64,000 nucleotides of DNA, from positions 1 through 64,000 of the forward strand of contig CACWHY010000004.1 of NCBI GenBank assembly GCA_902760805.1, read 5' to 3'. Numbering within the stretch: the first letter of the stretch is position 1; the number at the start of each line of letters is the position of its first letter. Positions 7,765 through 16,517 of the stretch are shown here, piece after piece. Made by a program: the position numbers and the translations under genes. The notes beneath the pieces were generated by a model. It did no database searches. It was not told the DNA's origin and worked only from the letters and a program-made list of their open reading frames with translations. This DNA comes from Ruminococcus flavefaciens (GTDB lineage: Bacteria > Bacillota > Clostridia > Oscillospirales > Ruminococcaceae).

Positions 7765-9285
7765 TTACTTTTTCAGCAGGCTCTTTCCTGTCATTTCCTC
7801 AGGCTGAGGTACCTCCATGATGCTCAGCATTGTGGGAGCCAGGTCAGCGAGAACGCCGCCGTCAATGAGCTCGCCCTCAACGCCTACAGCAATGAGAGGA
7901 ACAGGATTTGTGGTGTGGGCCGTGAAGGGGCTTCCGTCAGGCTCCATCATCTTGTCTGCGTTACCGTGGTCGGCTGTGATCAGAGCAGCGCCGCCCTTTG
8001 CAAGGATAGCGTCTACCATTCTGCCAACGCACTCGTCAGTTGCCTCAACAGCCTTGACTGCTGCATCGAAAACGCCGGTGTGGCCTACCATGTCGCAGTT
8101 TGCGTAGTTGAGGATGATCACGTCGTACTTATCGCTGTTGATAGCCTCAACAACTGCATCGCACACCTCATATGCGCTCATCTCAGGCTTCATATCGAAG
8201 GTAGCAACATCGGGTGACTTGATCAGGATCCGATCCTCGCCCTCGAACTGCTTCTCCTCGCCGCCGTTGAAGAAGAATGTAACGTGTGCGTACTTCTGAG
8301 TCTCAGCGATACGGAGCTGAGTCTTGCCCAGCTTTGCAAGGTACTCGCCCATTGTCATGGTGAGCTGCTCGGGAGGATATGCAACTGTTACGTTAGGCAT
8401 TGTTGCATCGTACTGAGCCATGCAAACGAACTTCACATCGAAGAAGCCGTTTCTTCTCTCAAAACCGGTGAAATCGGGATCCACGAAGGAACGTGTGATC
8501 TGTCTTGCACGGTCAGGACGGAAGTTGAAGAAGATCACGCTGTCGCCAGCCTTGATCTGTGCTCCGCCCTGGATAACTGTAGGAAGCATGAACTCGTCAG
8601 TTACCTCATTGGCGTAGGAATTCTTGATAGCCTGAACGGGATCAGTCTCCTGAACGCCCTCTCCGTAAACCAGAGCAGCGTAGGCCTTTTCAACTCTGTC
8701 CCAGGCGTTGTCTCTGTCCATTGCGTAGAAACGGCCTGAGATAGTTGCGATCTTGCCAAGACCGATTTTGTCGAGCTCAGCAACAGTCTGCTCCATATAC
8801 TCAGCAGCAGACGAAGGGGGAACGTCTCTTCCGTCAAGAAAAGCGTGGATGTAGACCTTGTCCAGACCCTGCTTCTTTGCCATCTCAACGATACCGAAGA
8901 GGTGCTCCATGTGGCTGTGAACGCCGCCGGGAGACAGAAGTCCCATGAGGTGCAGAGCGCTGTTCTTAGCCTTGCAGCTCTCCATTGCGTCAAGGATAGC
9001 CTTGTTCTTCTCGAAGGTGCCGTCCTTGATGTCCTTGGAGATCTTTACCAGCATCTGGTAAACGATACGGCCTGCGCCGATGTTTGTGTGGCCGACCTCA
9101 GAGTTTCCCATCTGTCCGTCGGGAAGTCCAACGTCCAGACCGCTTGCTCCGATAATAGTGTGGGGCCACTCAGCCATGTACTTGTCAAGGTTAGGCTTCT
9201 TTGCGGCAGCGATAGCGTTGCCGTAGGTATCGGGATTGTAACCGAAGCCGTCCATAATAATAAGTGCTACGGGTTTTTTTGACAT
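7765..9285 (-). CDS. gpmI: 2,3-bisphosphoglycerate-independent phosphoglycerate mutase
   Basis: This enzyme interconverts 3- and 2-phosphoglycerate in glycolysis using two manganese ions and a phosphoserine intermediate. The 506-residue product has the usual family length. It shows the alkaline-phosphatase-fold metal motif IIMDGFG near the N-terminus, the nucleophile Ser about 62 in MGNSEVGHTNIGAG, SHMEHLFG and the C-terminal metal site ITADHGNADKM. The ATG at 9285 is chosen because AAAGGA lies eight bases upstream; an in-frame ATG seven codons earlier lacks a ribosome site. It follows tpiA by 64 bases containing a GC-rich hairpin. Confidence 0.96.
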   Translation of the reverse strand: MSKKPVALIIMDGFGYNPDTYGNAIAAAKKPNLDKYMAEWPHTIIGASGLDVGLPDGQMGNSEVGHTNIGAGRIVYQMLVKISKDIKDGTFEKNKAILDAMESCKAKNSALHLMGLLSPGGVHSHMEHLFGIVEMAKKQGLDKVYIHAFLDGRDVPPSSAAEYMEQTVAELDKIGLGKIATISGRFYAMDRDNAWDRVEKAYAALVYGEGVQETDPVQAIKNSYANEVTDEFMLPTVIQGGAQIKAGDSVIFFNFRPDRARQITRSFVDPDFTGFERRNGFFDVKFVCMAQYDATMPNVTVAYPPEQLTMTMGEYLAKLGKTQLRIAETQKYAHVTFFFNGGEEKQFEGEDRILIKSPDVATFDMKPEMSAYEVCDAVVEAINSDKYDVIILNYANCDMVGHTGVFDAAVKAVEATDECVGRMVDAILAKGGAALITADHGNADKMMEPDGSPFTAHTTNPVPLIAVGVEGELIDGGVLADLAPTMLSIMEVPQPEEMTGKSLLKK

Positions 9286-9312
9286 TTGGATTATCCTTTC
9301 ATTCAAAGTCAG

Positions 9313-9332
9313 GGGCGGAGAAAGCTCCGCCC
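9313..9332 (-). other. Intercistronic hairpin tpiA-gpmI
   Basis: An 8-bp perfect stem GGGCGGAG / CTCCGCCC with a four-base loop lies between tpiA and gpmI. It lacks a T-run, so it is more likely a processing or stability element than a terminator. Confidence 0.5.
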
Positions 9333-9349
9333 GCAGTCTAATTCGGTGA

Positions 9350-10126
9350 TCAGCCGTTTACAGCAGCCTGAACGATAACGTTGAAGTCCTCAGCCTTCAG
9401 AGAAGCTCCGCCGATGAGTCCGCCGTCGATATTGGGCTTAGCAAGGAGCTCTGCTGCGTTCTTAGCGTTCATAGAGCCGCCGTACTGGATAGTTACAGCA
9501 TCAGCAGTTGCCTGATCGTAGAGCTTAGCCAGCTGAGCACGGATAAATCCGCAAACCTCCTCAGCCTGGTCAGGTGTAGCTGTCAGGCCTGTGCCGATAG
9601 CCCATACAGGCTCATAAGCGATAACTGTGTTCTTTACCTGCTCAGCAGTCAGTGACCACAAATCCAGCTTGATCTGACGAGCGATAACTTCCTCAGTGAT
9701 GTTGCACTCACGCTCCCACTTGAGCTCGCCAACGCAAACGATAGGCTTCAGACCAGCCTCCAGAGCTGCAACAGTTCTCTTGTTTACTGTCTCATCTGTC
9801 TCGCCGAAATACTGTCTTCTCTCGCTGTGACCGATAACAACGTACTCAACACCAAGCTCTGTGAGCATATCAGCGGAGATCTCTCCGGTGAAAGCGCCGC
9901 TCTTCTCGAAGTGAACGTTCTCAGCGCCGATCTTTACGTTGCTGCCAGCAGTTGTGTTGATAGCTGTCTCAAGGTTTGTGAAGGGAACGCAGGCGATAAC
10001 CTCAACGTTGCCCTCAGCATTTGCCACCAGGGGCTTGATAGCCTCCAGAAGAGCCTTAGCCTCGGGACGAGTCTTGTTCATTTTCCAGTTACCGGCAATG
10101 ATTGCCTTTCTTGTTGCTTTGTTCAT
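9350..10126 (-). CDS. tpiA: Triosephosphate isomerase
   Basis: TpiA interconverts dihydroxyacetone phosphate and glyceraldehyde 3-phosphate. The 258-residue protein shows all catalytic parts: Lys in GNWKMNK (about 15), His in VIGHSERRQYFG (about 100), Glu in AYEPVWAIGTG (about 170) and the phosphate-binding YGGSMNAKNA and DGGLIGGASL. The ribosome site AAGGAG precedes the ATG by nine bases. It sits between an unknown membrane protein gene and gpmI in the glycolysis operon. Confidence 0.97.
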   Translation of the reverse strand: MNKATRKAIIAGNWKMNKTRPEAKALLEAIKPLVANAEGNVEVIACVPFTNLETAINTTAGSNVKIGAENVHFEKSGAFTGEISADMLTELGVEYVVIGHSERRQYFGETDETVNKRTVAALEAGLKPIVCVGELKWERECNITEEVIARQIKLDLWSLTAEQVKNTVIAYEPVWAIGTGLTATPDQAEEVCGFIRAQLAKLYDQATADAVTIQYGGSMNAKNAAELLAKPNIDGGLIGGASLKAEDFNVIVQAAVNG

Positions 10127-10142
10127 AATTATTACTCCTTGA

Positions 10143-10976
10143 TCATTTATAATTTACCGCATTTTCGATCATACGGAAGTATGCGTCTTTTGCGGCCTTG
10201 CTTTGCAGTTTTTCGCAGCTCTCGATCTTTCTCCTGAGCTCCTCGGCGTCAGCACGGGCGCCTCTTGGGTCTCCGGTGAGATTTTTCACTGCGATACGGG
10301 TAATGGGGACGTAGAAGCCCAGGCTGTCATGCTTTTCGGCCCAGCGCTCCTCCATTTGTATGTACTCCTCCGCAGTTCCCTCATAGCCGTTTGCGGCACA
10401 GGTACAGGCTGCGCAGTCGTAATAGGCCGGAGCAGACTGCTTTCCCACGGGAGACTGGAAGAAAATGTTCAGGAAGGACTTCTCCTTCTTCAGAAGCTCG
10501 AAGCTGTCGGCGTACCTTTCAGTGTTAAGATACAAATTCATGGCAGCTACGCAGTAGGTGGCCTTCTCCAGGTCATCGCTGGAAAAGAAGCCCAGCTTCA
10601 TGGAGGAAAGGATCCTTTCGGCCTCGTCGTATCTCCTGACTGTCGTCAGCAGATCCGCCAGTTGGATCCGGTCGAAGGCAGACATATTGGGATGAGCGGC
10701 CTTGTAAGCCTCGATATACTCATCGCAGATGCCCTTCTCCGCCATTATCCTGTTCATTTCGGCATACTTGTGCTTGCTGTCGTAGCTGTCCTTCAAAATG
10801 GTGTAGATGATCAGCAGGATCACCAGACCTCCGCCGGCCATTATAGCCAGAAAAGGCTTGATAAATCCGGAAAAACCGTCGTGTCCCATTGAGAGAAGAC
10901 CCACTACTGTTGCAAGAACTAATGCTGCTGCCAGCACGAAGCCTGCCATTTTAATGAAGAGTGAATACTTTTTCAT
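10143..10976 (-). CDS. Membrane-anchored TPR-like protein inside glycolysis operon
   Basis: I do not recognise a named family. The 277-residue protein has two N-terminal membrane helices (about 8-30 and 38-60). The rest is an Ala- and Tyr-rich alpha-helical cytoplasmic part with tetratricopeptide-like spacing (YDEAERILSSM, YADSFELLKKE, AAKDAYFRMIENAVN). Such repeats usually bind other proteins. It is encoded 16 bases upstream of tpiA and 27 bases after another small membrane protein, so it is cotranscribed with pgk and tpiA. The position hints at a membrane scaffold or a housekeeping role; no enzyme motif is visible. Confidence 0.6.
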   Translation of the reverse strand: MKKYSLFIKMAGFVLAAALVLATVVGLLSMGHDGFSGFIKPFLAIMAGGGLVILLIIYTILKDSYDSKHKYAEMNRIMAEKGICDEYIEAYKAAHPNMSAFDRIQLADLLTTVRRYDEAERILSSMKLGFFSSDDLEKATYCVAAMNLYLNTERYADSFELLKKEKSFLNIFFQSPVGKQSAPAYYDCAACTCAANGYEGTAEEYIQMEERWAEKHDSLGFYVPITRIAVKNLTGDPRGARADAEELRRKIESCEKLQSKAAKDAYFRMIENAVNYK

Positions 10977-11003
10977 AGCGTCTCTCCATAGAGTGTGCGG
11001 GAT

Positions 11004-11417
11004 CTATCCGAAAATGAATATGGCCTCAAAAAACATGAAGACCGCTGCTATGAATATACAGGAAATGGCTGCCGGTTTAGTCATGGGCGGCTGAGGAACG
11101 AATTCCTTTACCACCGTAGGGTCGCTGCGCCTGACATAGATCATGGCTTTATCGCCGTAAACGGAGGAGCCGCCGATCTTTGAGGTGTATTCCTGATAGT
11201 CATAGTAGTAACGCACCTGCCTGTCATCGGACTCATCGTCCTCAATGACCTCAGCCCTCATTCTCGCCCACCTTCGCTTTGACGGTGGAAGGTTCAGGGT
11301 CTTGCCCATAAAGCTCCTAACGCCAAACCAGATGAGCCGAAGTGAGAAAACATTCATACCAACGACTAAAACAGCGCACAGTATCCAGCCGATCATATTC
11401 TGTATTTCCTGTGACAT
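11004..11417 (-). CDS. Small two-helix membrane protein (DUF3592-like)
   Basis: The 137-residue protein has a membrane helix at about 8-30 and another at about 113-135. Between them is a soluble beta-rich part with Tyr-rich RQVRYYYDYQEYTSKIGGSSVYGDKA. The layout of two helices flanking a conversion-factor-like beta domain resembles DUF3592 proteins, but the match is by eye. The gene lies 70 bases after pgk with a hairpin in the gap, and 27 bases before the TPR-like membrane gene. The function is unknown. Confidence 0.55.
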   Translation of the reverse strand: MSQEIQNMIGWILCAVLVVGMNVFSLRLIWFGVRSFMGKTLNLPPSKRRWARMRAEVIEDDESDDRQVRYYYDYQEYTSKIGGSSVYGDKAMIYVRRSDPTVVKEFVPQPPMTKPAAISCIFIAAVFMFFEAIFIFG

Positions 11418-11449
11418 AACGAAAGATCACCGCTTTACTATAGCAATCA

Positions 11450-11473
11450 AGGGCGAATATCTCTATCCGCCCT
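11450..11473 (-). other. Hairpin between pgk and membrane protein gene
   Basis: The imperfect inverted repeat AGGGCG...CGCCCT follows the pgk stop. It has no T-run on the minus strand, so partial termination or 3' end protection of pgk mRNA is more likely than a full stop. Confidence 0.4.
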
Positions 11474-11487
11474 GACTGGTATTGATC

Positions 11488-12708
11488 TTACTTCTCAGCG
11501 ATAGCTGCTACACCGGGGAGCACCTTGCCCTCGAGATACTCGAGAGAAGCGCCGCCGCCTGTGGAGATGTGGCTCATCTTGTCAGCGTAGCCCAGCTGGA
11601 TAGCAGCTGTAGCAGAGTCGCCGCCGCCGATGATAGTTGTTGCGTCTGCCTGAGCGAGAGCCTCGCAAACTGCAACTGTACCCTTCTTCAGAGTGGGGTT
11701 CTCGAATACGCCCATAGGTCCGTTCCAAACGACTGTCTTAGCGTTCTTTGCAGCCTCAGCGAAGATAGCCTCTGTCTTGGGTCCGATGTCAAGACCCATC
11801 TTGTCAGCAGGGATCTTGTCAGAGTCAACATACTCTACCTCGATAGGAGCATCGATAGGATCAGGGAAGGAAGAAGCGATTGCTGTATCAACAGGAAGGA
11901 GGATCTTCTTGCCCAGGCTCTCAGCCTTAGCCAGCATCTCCTTGCAGTAGTCAAGCTTCTCGTCGTCTACCAGTGACTTACCGATAGAGCCGCCCTGTGC
12001 CTTGATGAATGTGTAAGCCATACCGCCGCCGATGATGAGTGTATCGCACTTCTCGAGGAGGTTGGAGATAACGTTGAGCTTATCAGCTACCTTAGCGCCG
12101 CCAAGGATAGCTACGAAAGGATGCTCAGGCACCTCAACTGCGTTTCCGAGATACTGGATCTCCTTCTGCATGAGGTAACCAACAGCAGTCTCCTTAACGA
12201 ACTTTGTAACGCCTGCTGTAGAAGCATGAGCTCTGTGAGCAGAGCCGAAAGCGTCCATAACGAATACTTCGCCGTCTACCAGATCAGCCAGCTCCTTGGA
12301 GAACTCCTCGCCGTTCTTGGTCTCCTCAGCGCCACGGAAACGTGTGTTCTCCAGAACAACGATCTCGCCGTCTTTCATTGCAGCAACAGCAGCCTTAGCG
12401 TTCTCGCCAACAACTGTGTCGTCAGCAGCGAATGTTACCTTTGTGTTTACCAGCTCGCCAAGTCTTGCAGCTGCGGGAGCCAGTGAGAACTTAGCCTCAG
12501 GGCCGTTCTTGGGCTTGCCGAGGTGAGAGCAGAGAACTACCTTTGCACCGTTCTCTACCAGCTTATTGATAGTAGGAAGAGCAGCCTGGATACGGTTGTC
12601 GTTAGTGATAACGCCGTCCTTCATAGGAACGTTGAAATCAACTCTAACGAGGACCTTTCTGCCCTTAACGTTAATGTCTTCTACAGTAACCTTGTTTAAT
12701 CCTGCCAT
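11488..12708 (-). CDS. pgk: Phosphoglycerate kinase
   Basis: Pgk makes ATP from 1,3-bisphosphoglycerate. The 406-residue protein has the typical two-lobe layout: the N-terminal substrate site [12 protein letters not shown], the hinge region, the nucleotide-binding [13 protein letters not shown], and the C-terminal [11 protein letters not shown] and [14 protein letters not shown]. It is the first gene of the glycolysis operon, with the ribosome site AAAGGATG before the ATG and a promoter 70 bases upstream. No glyceraldehyde-3-phosphate dehydrogenase gene is next to it, which is a common arrangement elsewhere. Confidence 0.97.
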   Translation of the reverse strand: MAGLNKVTVEDINVKGRKVLVRVDFNVPMKDGVITNDNRIQAALPTINKLVENGAKVVLCSHLGKPKNGPEAKFSLAPAAARLGELVNTKVTFAADDTVVGENAKAAVAAMKDGEIVVLENTRFRGAEETKNGEEFSKELADLVDGEVFVMDAFGSAHRAHASTAGVTKFVKETAVGYLMQKEIQYLGNAVEVPEHPFVAILGGAKVADKLNVISNLLEKCDTLIIGGGMAYTFIKAQGGSIGKSLVDDEKLDYCKEMLAKAESLGKKILLPVDTAIASSFPDPIDAPIEVEYVDSDKIPADKMGLDIGPKTEAIFAEAAKNAKTVVWNGPMGVFENPTLKKGTVAVCEALAQADATTIIGGGDSATAAIQLGYADKMSHISTGGGASLEYLEGKVLPGVAAIAEK

Positions 12709-12775
12709 TGTTATGACATCCTTTCGTAATAAAATACTTTTGGCTCGTTGTTAAGAATATAACAACACACCATAT

Positions 12776-12804
12776 ATTTTACACTATTCCGAGAGATTTT
12801 TCAA
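12776..12804 (-). promoter_or_regulatory. Promoter of pgk operon
   Basis: On the minus strand TTGAAA (12799-12804) and TAAAAT (12776-12781) are separated by 17 bases. Confidence 0.7.
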
Positions 12805-12861
12805 GTGGTTTGAAGATATTTTTTGGAATTTTTTGTGAATTTTTATCTTTGACCAAAGCCA

Positions 12862-12890
12862 TTGACAACCTAACGCTTATAATGTACAAT
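12862..12890 (+). promoter_or_regulatory. Promoter of first paralogous membrane gene
   Basis: TTGACA (12862-12867) is followed after 17 bases by TACAAT (12885-12890), 25 bases before the ATG. The TACAATGGA block and the following GGAGGTGGGACG ribosome site recur before the second paralog. Confidence 0.75.
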
Positions 12891-12914
12891 GGATACATAT
12901 AGGGAGGTGGGACG

Positions 12915-13760
12915 ATGGACTTTGTATACGATCATTCGTTTTCAGTCATTTTTTGCGCAGCTTTAATGTACATCATGCTGGCTGTCCGCTTCAAGAATGA
13001 TGTATACCGCCGTCTTGAGGAAAAGCACACTCACAAGGAGATGCGTGCCCTGAAAGCTGAGATAAACAGCAGACGAGCTAAGTTCCCGTTTTACCAGAAG
13101 CTATTTATGGCTCCTATGTTTACTGAACGAGAGTTTATCGGTGAGGAAATTCTTCCGGAAAAGCTCTGCCACATCCGGGAGGCTGTGCCGTGGATAGGGC
13201 TCCTTGCAGGTGCAGCAGCTCTCTTCGGCAAAAAGGCCGGACTTCCCGGGATAGCCCCTTTGATACCTCTGCTCGCAGAGCTGATAATGCTGCTGTGCTA
13301 TTTAGCCGCAGAGAAGAAAAATGCTCAGGCAGTCCTTCCGAAGGTCCTGAAACAGGAAAGAAAAAGCAAAACTCGTAACCGGTATGATCCGAAAACAGGA
13401 ACTCCATTTACTCCACGACAGAAAAAGATCGTTCGTCAGGCCTATGTGATACGTTACGGGATCGCCGCTGCCGTTCCATTTTTGGCACTTTCCAGAGATC
13501 TGTGGCCTTGCACTATCATTTCCGGAGCGATAATTTTCGCAGACGCTCTTTATACAGGCTATCACCTTAAACATCGGACTGATGCGCTCTTCTGCGCCGA
13601 GCAAATGCTCAGCCGCCATCCGGTCACTCCACTCAGGCACTCACAAAACATTGAGAAAAAGGCTGCGAAAGATTTCCGCATCATGTGCATAGTGGAGACT
13701 GTGATAGGAGCCCTGATGATACCCTGCGGGATCATCTGGGCTGTACTCGAATTTAGTTAA
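12915..13760 (+). CDS. Multi-pass membrane protein, tandem paralog A
   Basis: This 281-residue protein of unknown family has about six predicted membrane helices (roughly 8-25, 90-105, 112-132, 180-198, 202-220 and 255-278). It carries basic cytoplasmic loops. Sequence shared with the next gene includes the block FGKK..LPGI.PLI in the middle, DP.TG.PFT...KKIVRQAY before the fourth helix, and LKHRTDALFCAEQ followed by HP.TP..HS near the C-terminus. The strong ribosome site GGAGGTGGGACG lies just before the ATG. Both copies have exactly the same length, pointing to a recent duplication. No catalytic motif is recognised. Confidence 0.7.
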   Translation: MDFVYDHSFSVIFCAALMYIMLAVRFKNDVYRRLEEKHTHKEMRALKAEINSRRAKFPFYQKLFMAPMFTEREFIGEEILPEKLCHIREAVPWIGLLAGAAALFGKKAGLPGIAPLIPLLAELIMLLCYLAAEKKNAQAVLPKVLKQERKSKTRNRYDPKTGTPFTPRQKKIVRQAYVIRYGIAAAVPFLALSRDLWPCTIISGAIIFADALYTGYHLKHRTDALFCAEQMLSRHPVTPLRHSQNIEKKAAKDFRIMCIVETVIGALMIPCGIIWAVLEFS

Positions 13761-13773
13761 GCATTTTTCAAAG

Positions 13774-13814
13774 CCCATTATGATCTACAATGGATAATAT
13801 AAGGAGGTGGGACG
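13774..13814 (+). promoter_or_regulatory. Duplicated promoter remnant before paralog B
   Basis: The block CCATTATGATC-TACAATGGATAATATA-GGAGGTGGGACG mirrors the region before paralog A. The -10 like TACAAT is at 13786-13791. The -35 TTGACA of the first copy is replaced by unrelated bases, so this copy is probably weak or silent and gene B may depend on read-through. Confidence 0.5.
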
Positions 13815-14660
13815 ATGGACTTTGTTTACAAGGTATCACCTGTTTTTATCATACTGGCGGTCTTAATGTACCTTGAGGCTGCTTCTGACCTTCGCAGAAG
13901 CGTTTGGCAGCGGCTGGAGGAGAGGTATGACGATGAGGAGATGCTCCCTCTGCTTGATCAGATCAAAGAGCGCAAAAAAGAGTTCCCCCTGAGCTACAGG
14001 CTGTTCAAAGGAAAGTATTTTGCCGAACGTGAGCATCTTGACCAGTTCATGCTGCCGGATATACTGTGCCACTTAGTACGGCAGATCCTCCTGGTTGCTG
14101 CACTGGCCTGCACTGCGCTGATCTTCGGGAAAAAAATAAGACTGCCGGGAATAGTTCCTCTGATCCTTCTTGTGATAGAACTGATCCTGCTTCTCATCTT
14201 TCTTATAACAGAGAGAACTAGCGCTCGTGAGGTATTGATAAAGTCCACCCAGCTCGCTCAGAAAAGTATGATGCAAGGCAGCAATGATCCGGACACAGGT
14301 CTCCCATTTACCAAGGAGGAGAAGAAGATCGTTAGGCAAGCCTATTTTCTGCGATACTCTCTGGAAGCTGTTGTTCCTGTTCAATTTTTTATCAAGGAAA
14401 CGTGGATCTGGTTTCTGACGACCGGCGTCCTTTTGCTCCTGCTGTCACTTCATACTCGCTATAACCTGAAACATAAGACGGATGCCCTTTTCTGTGCAGA
14501 ACAGATCCACAGCAAAAGGCCGCTCACTCCTCGTAAGCACTCAGGATACATCCAGGCAAAAGCTTTGAGGACCTTCAGCAGGATCTGGGTGGCACTTATG
14601 ATCTCAGGAATCCTGTTTTCGGCTATGGGGATCATTTTCACTGTGCTGGAATTTAGTTAA
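13815..14660 (+). CDS. Multi-pass membrane protein, tandem paralog B
   Basis: The second copy of the unknown membrane protein is again 281 residues with the same helix pattern. Conserved blocks with copy A include FAEREH, FGKKIRLPGIVPLI, DPDTGLPFT..EKKIVRQAY, LKHKTDALFCAEQ and the shared C-terminus VLEFS. The N-terminal helix and the loops are more diverged. It starts 54 bases after copy A with the same ribosome site and first four codons (MDFV). It ends just before the trp promoter. No partner gene hints at a function. Confidence 0.7.
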   Translation: MDFVYKVSPVFIILAVLMYLEAASDLRRSVWQRLEERYDDEEMLPLLDQIKERKKEFPLSYRLFKGKYFAEREHLDQFMLPDILCHLVRQILLVAALACTALIFGKKIRLPGIVPLILLVIELILLLIFLITERTSAREVLIKSTQLAQKSMMQGSNDPDTGLPFTKEEKKIVRQAYFLRYSLEAVVPVQFFIKETWIWFLTTGVLLLLLSLHTRYNLKHKTDALFCAEQIHSKRPLTPRKHSGYIQAKALRTFSRIWVALMISGILFSAMGIIFTVLEFS

Positions 14661-14683
14661 ATATATTATTTTTCTAAAACCTA

Positions 14684-14712
14684 TTGACAAGATACATTTT
14701 GAGTGCTACAAT
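14684..14712 (+). promoter_or_regulatory. Promoter of trp operon
   Basis: TTGACA (14684-14689) is followed after 17 bases by TACAAT (14707-14712), directly ahead of the T-box leader. Confidence 0.8.
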
Positions 14713-14724
14713 AATGAAAACAAA

Positions 14725-15018
14725 CCGTTGAAGCGGAGATAAAGCTGATCATGCTTTCCCAGAGAGTCCGGATAAGGTGCGAGCCGGATAAAAAACAAGT
14801 CAGCAAATGGACCGCCGAGGGTGCAGTCAAAAGGGTGACGCAGCCGGACTTTTCGTCCAAAGGCCTCCCCGGAGTATTCTGCAACGTTATGATGTGCGTT
14901 AATCATCAGGGATATGATAGTATCCTGCTAAGCGCACGGCTTTGCCGTGAATCAAGGTGGTACCGCGGATAAGTTTATTCGTCCTTGACAGAACTACAAT
15001 TCTGTCAGGGACTTTTTT
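14725..15018 (+). ncRNA. T-box riboswitch (tRNA-Trp sensing) with terminator
   Basis: This leader RNA senses uncharged tRNA and lets transcription of the trp genes proceed when tryptophan is low. Stem I has the AGAGAGTCCGG and GGTGCGAGCCGGA elements of the apical region. The probable specifier codon TGG (Trp) lies at 14808-14810 in CAAATGGACC. The conserved T-box AAGGTGGTACCGCGG is at 14954-14968. A 13-bp terminator stem (14981-14993 with 15000-15012) followed by T6 comes next, and the T-box side can form the competing antiterminator. The downstream genes are all tryptophan biosynthesis, which agrees with the codon. Confidence 0.93.
14981..15018 (+). terminator. T-box regulated terminator of trp leader
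   Basis: A perfect 13-bp stem GTCCTTGACAGAA / TTCTGTCAGGGAC (one G-T pair) with a six-base loop is followed by TTTTTT. Confidence 0.9.
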
Positions 15019-15050
15019 GTTACCCTGACAGAGATACGGAGGCGCTTGCT

Positions 15051-16517
15051 ATGAAGTTTTTACCTGAGCTATCGACAGTCAAGGAAATTGCTGCAACCGG
15101 CAATTACGACATACTTCCAGTCAGCTGCGAGATCCTCTCGGATATTTGCACTCCGATACAGGCTCTGGCCGCTCTCAAAAACCTTTCCACACACACCTTC
15201 ATGCTGGAATCTGTTGCCGAAAAGGAGAAATGGGGACGCTACACCTTCCTGGGCTTCGATCCGAAGACTCAGATCTCCGCAGCCGGCAGCCAGCTGGAGA
15301 TCGGCGGTCTGAAAATGACCTCCCCTGACCCCAGTGAGCAGATCCGGCAGATCCTCTCCACCCACAGGAGCCCGAAATTCGACTATCTTCCGCCCTTTAC
15401 CGGAGGACTGGTGGGATATTTCTCCTACGATTTTCTGGCTTACTCCGAGAAGACTCTTCCTACGGATACCCCCGATTCGGAGAATTTCAAGGACGTTGAC
15501 CTGATGCTCTTCGACAAGGTCATCGCCTTCGATAACTTCCGACAGAAGCTGATCCTCATTGCGAATATGTCGCTCTCAGAGCCTGAGGAAGGCTACAACA
15601 AGGCTAAAATGGAGCTCACTCAGCTGGCTGAGATCCTGCGCTCCGGCGACCGCAAGCATGAGCCTGCCGGTCATCTGACCGGCGAGGTGACTCCCCTTTT
15701 CGACAAGGAGCAGTTCTGCCAAATGGTGGAGAAGGCAAAGTCCCATATCCACGAGGGCGACATCTTCCAGATCGTGCTGTCAAACAGGCTCAGCGCTCCC
15801 TTTGAGGGAAGCCTCCTGAGCACCTACAGAGTGCTCCGCACGATCAATCCTTCGCCTTATATGTTCTACTTCTCCGGAACTGATGTGGAGATCGCAGGTG
15901 CTTCTCCCGAGACACTGGTGAAGCTGGAAAACGGCGTGCTCCATACCTTCCCCTTGGCCGGTACTCGTCCAAGAGGAGCAACTGAGGAGGAGGACAAGGC
16001 GCTGGAGAAAGAGCTTTTGGCTGACGAAAAGGAACTGGCTGAGCACAATATGCTGGTGGACCTTGGACGAAACGACCTGGGCAAGATCAGCAAATTCGGC
16101 TCTGTTCATGTGGAGAAGCTCCACAGCATCGAGCGCTACTCCCACGTTATGCACATCGGATCAACGGTGCGGGGCGAGATCAGGGAGGAGTTCGACGGGC
16201 TGGACGCTGTTCGTGCAGTTCTGCCGGCCGGAACTCTCTCAGGAGCTCCCAAGATCCGTGCCTGTCAGCTCATTGCTGAGCTTGAGCAGAACAAGCGTGG
16301 CATCTACGGCGGCGCTATCGGCTACATCGACTTCACCGGCAACCTTGACACCTGCATCGCTATCCGTATCGCTTACAAGAAAAACGGTAAGGTCTTCGTC
16401 CGCAGCGGCGCAGGTATCGTTGCGGACTCAGTTCCGGAAAAAGAATACCAGGAGTGCATCAACAAGGCTGCGGCTGTCGTTGGCGCTCTCAAGCTGGCAG
16501 AGGAGGTGGACGCATGA
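15051..16517 (+). CDS. trpE: Anthranilate synthase component I
   Basis: TrpE converts chorismate to anthranilate with ammonia delivered by TrpG. The ATG at 15051 follows GGAGG; an earlier in-frame start would lie within the leader terminator. The 488-residue protein has the N-terminal Trp feedback site (LES in HTFMLESV near 45). The chorismate-binding half shows IFQIVLSNR, FPLAGTRPRG, ELLADEKELAEHNMLVDLGRND in parts, and LPAGTLSGAPK. The GTG-GAC-GCA-TGA end overlaps the trpG start by four bases, so the two subunits are translationally coupled. Confidence 0.96.
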   Translation: MKFLPELSTVKEIAATGNYDILPVSCEILSDICTPIQALAALKNLSTHTFMLESVAEKEKWGRYTFLGFDPKTQISAAGSQLEIGGLKMTSPDPSEQIRQILSTHRSPKFDYLPPFTGGLVGYFSYDFLAYSEKTLPTDTPDSENFKDVDLMLFDKVIAFDNFRQKLILIANMSLSEPEEGYNKAKMELTQLAEILRSGDRKHEPAGHLTGEVTPLFDKEQFCQMVEKAKSHIHEGDIFQIVLSNRLSAPFEGSLLSTYRVLRTINPSPYMFYFSGTDVEIAGASPETLVKLENGVLHTFPLAGTRPRGATEEEDKALEKELLADEKELAEHNMLVDLGRNDLGKISKFGSVHVEKLHSIERYSHVMHIGSTVRGEIREEFDGLDAVRAVLPAGTLSGAPKIRACQLIAELEQNKRGIYGGAIGYIDFTGNLDTCIAIRIAYKKNGKVFVRSGAGIVADSVPEKEYQECINKAAAVVGALKLAEEVDA

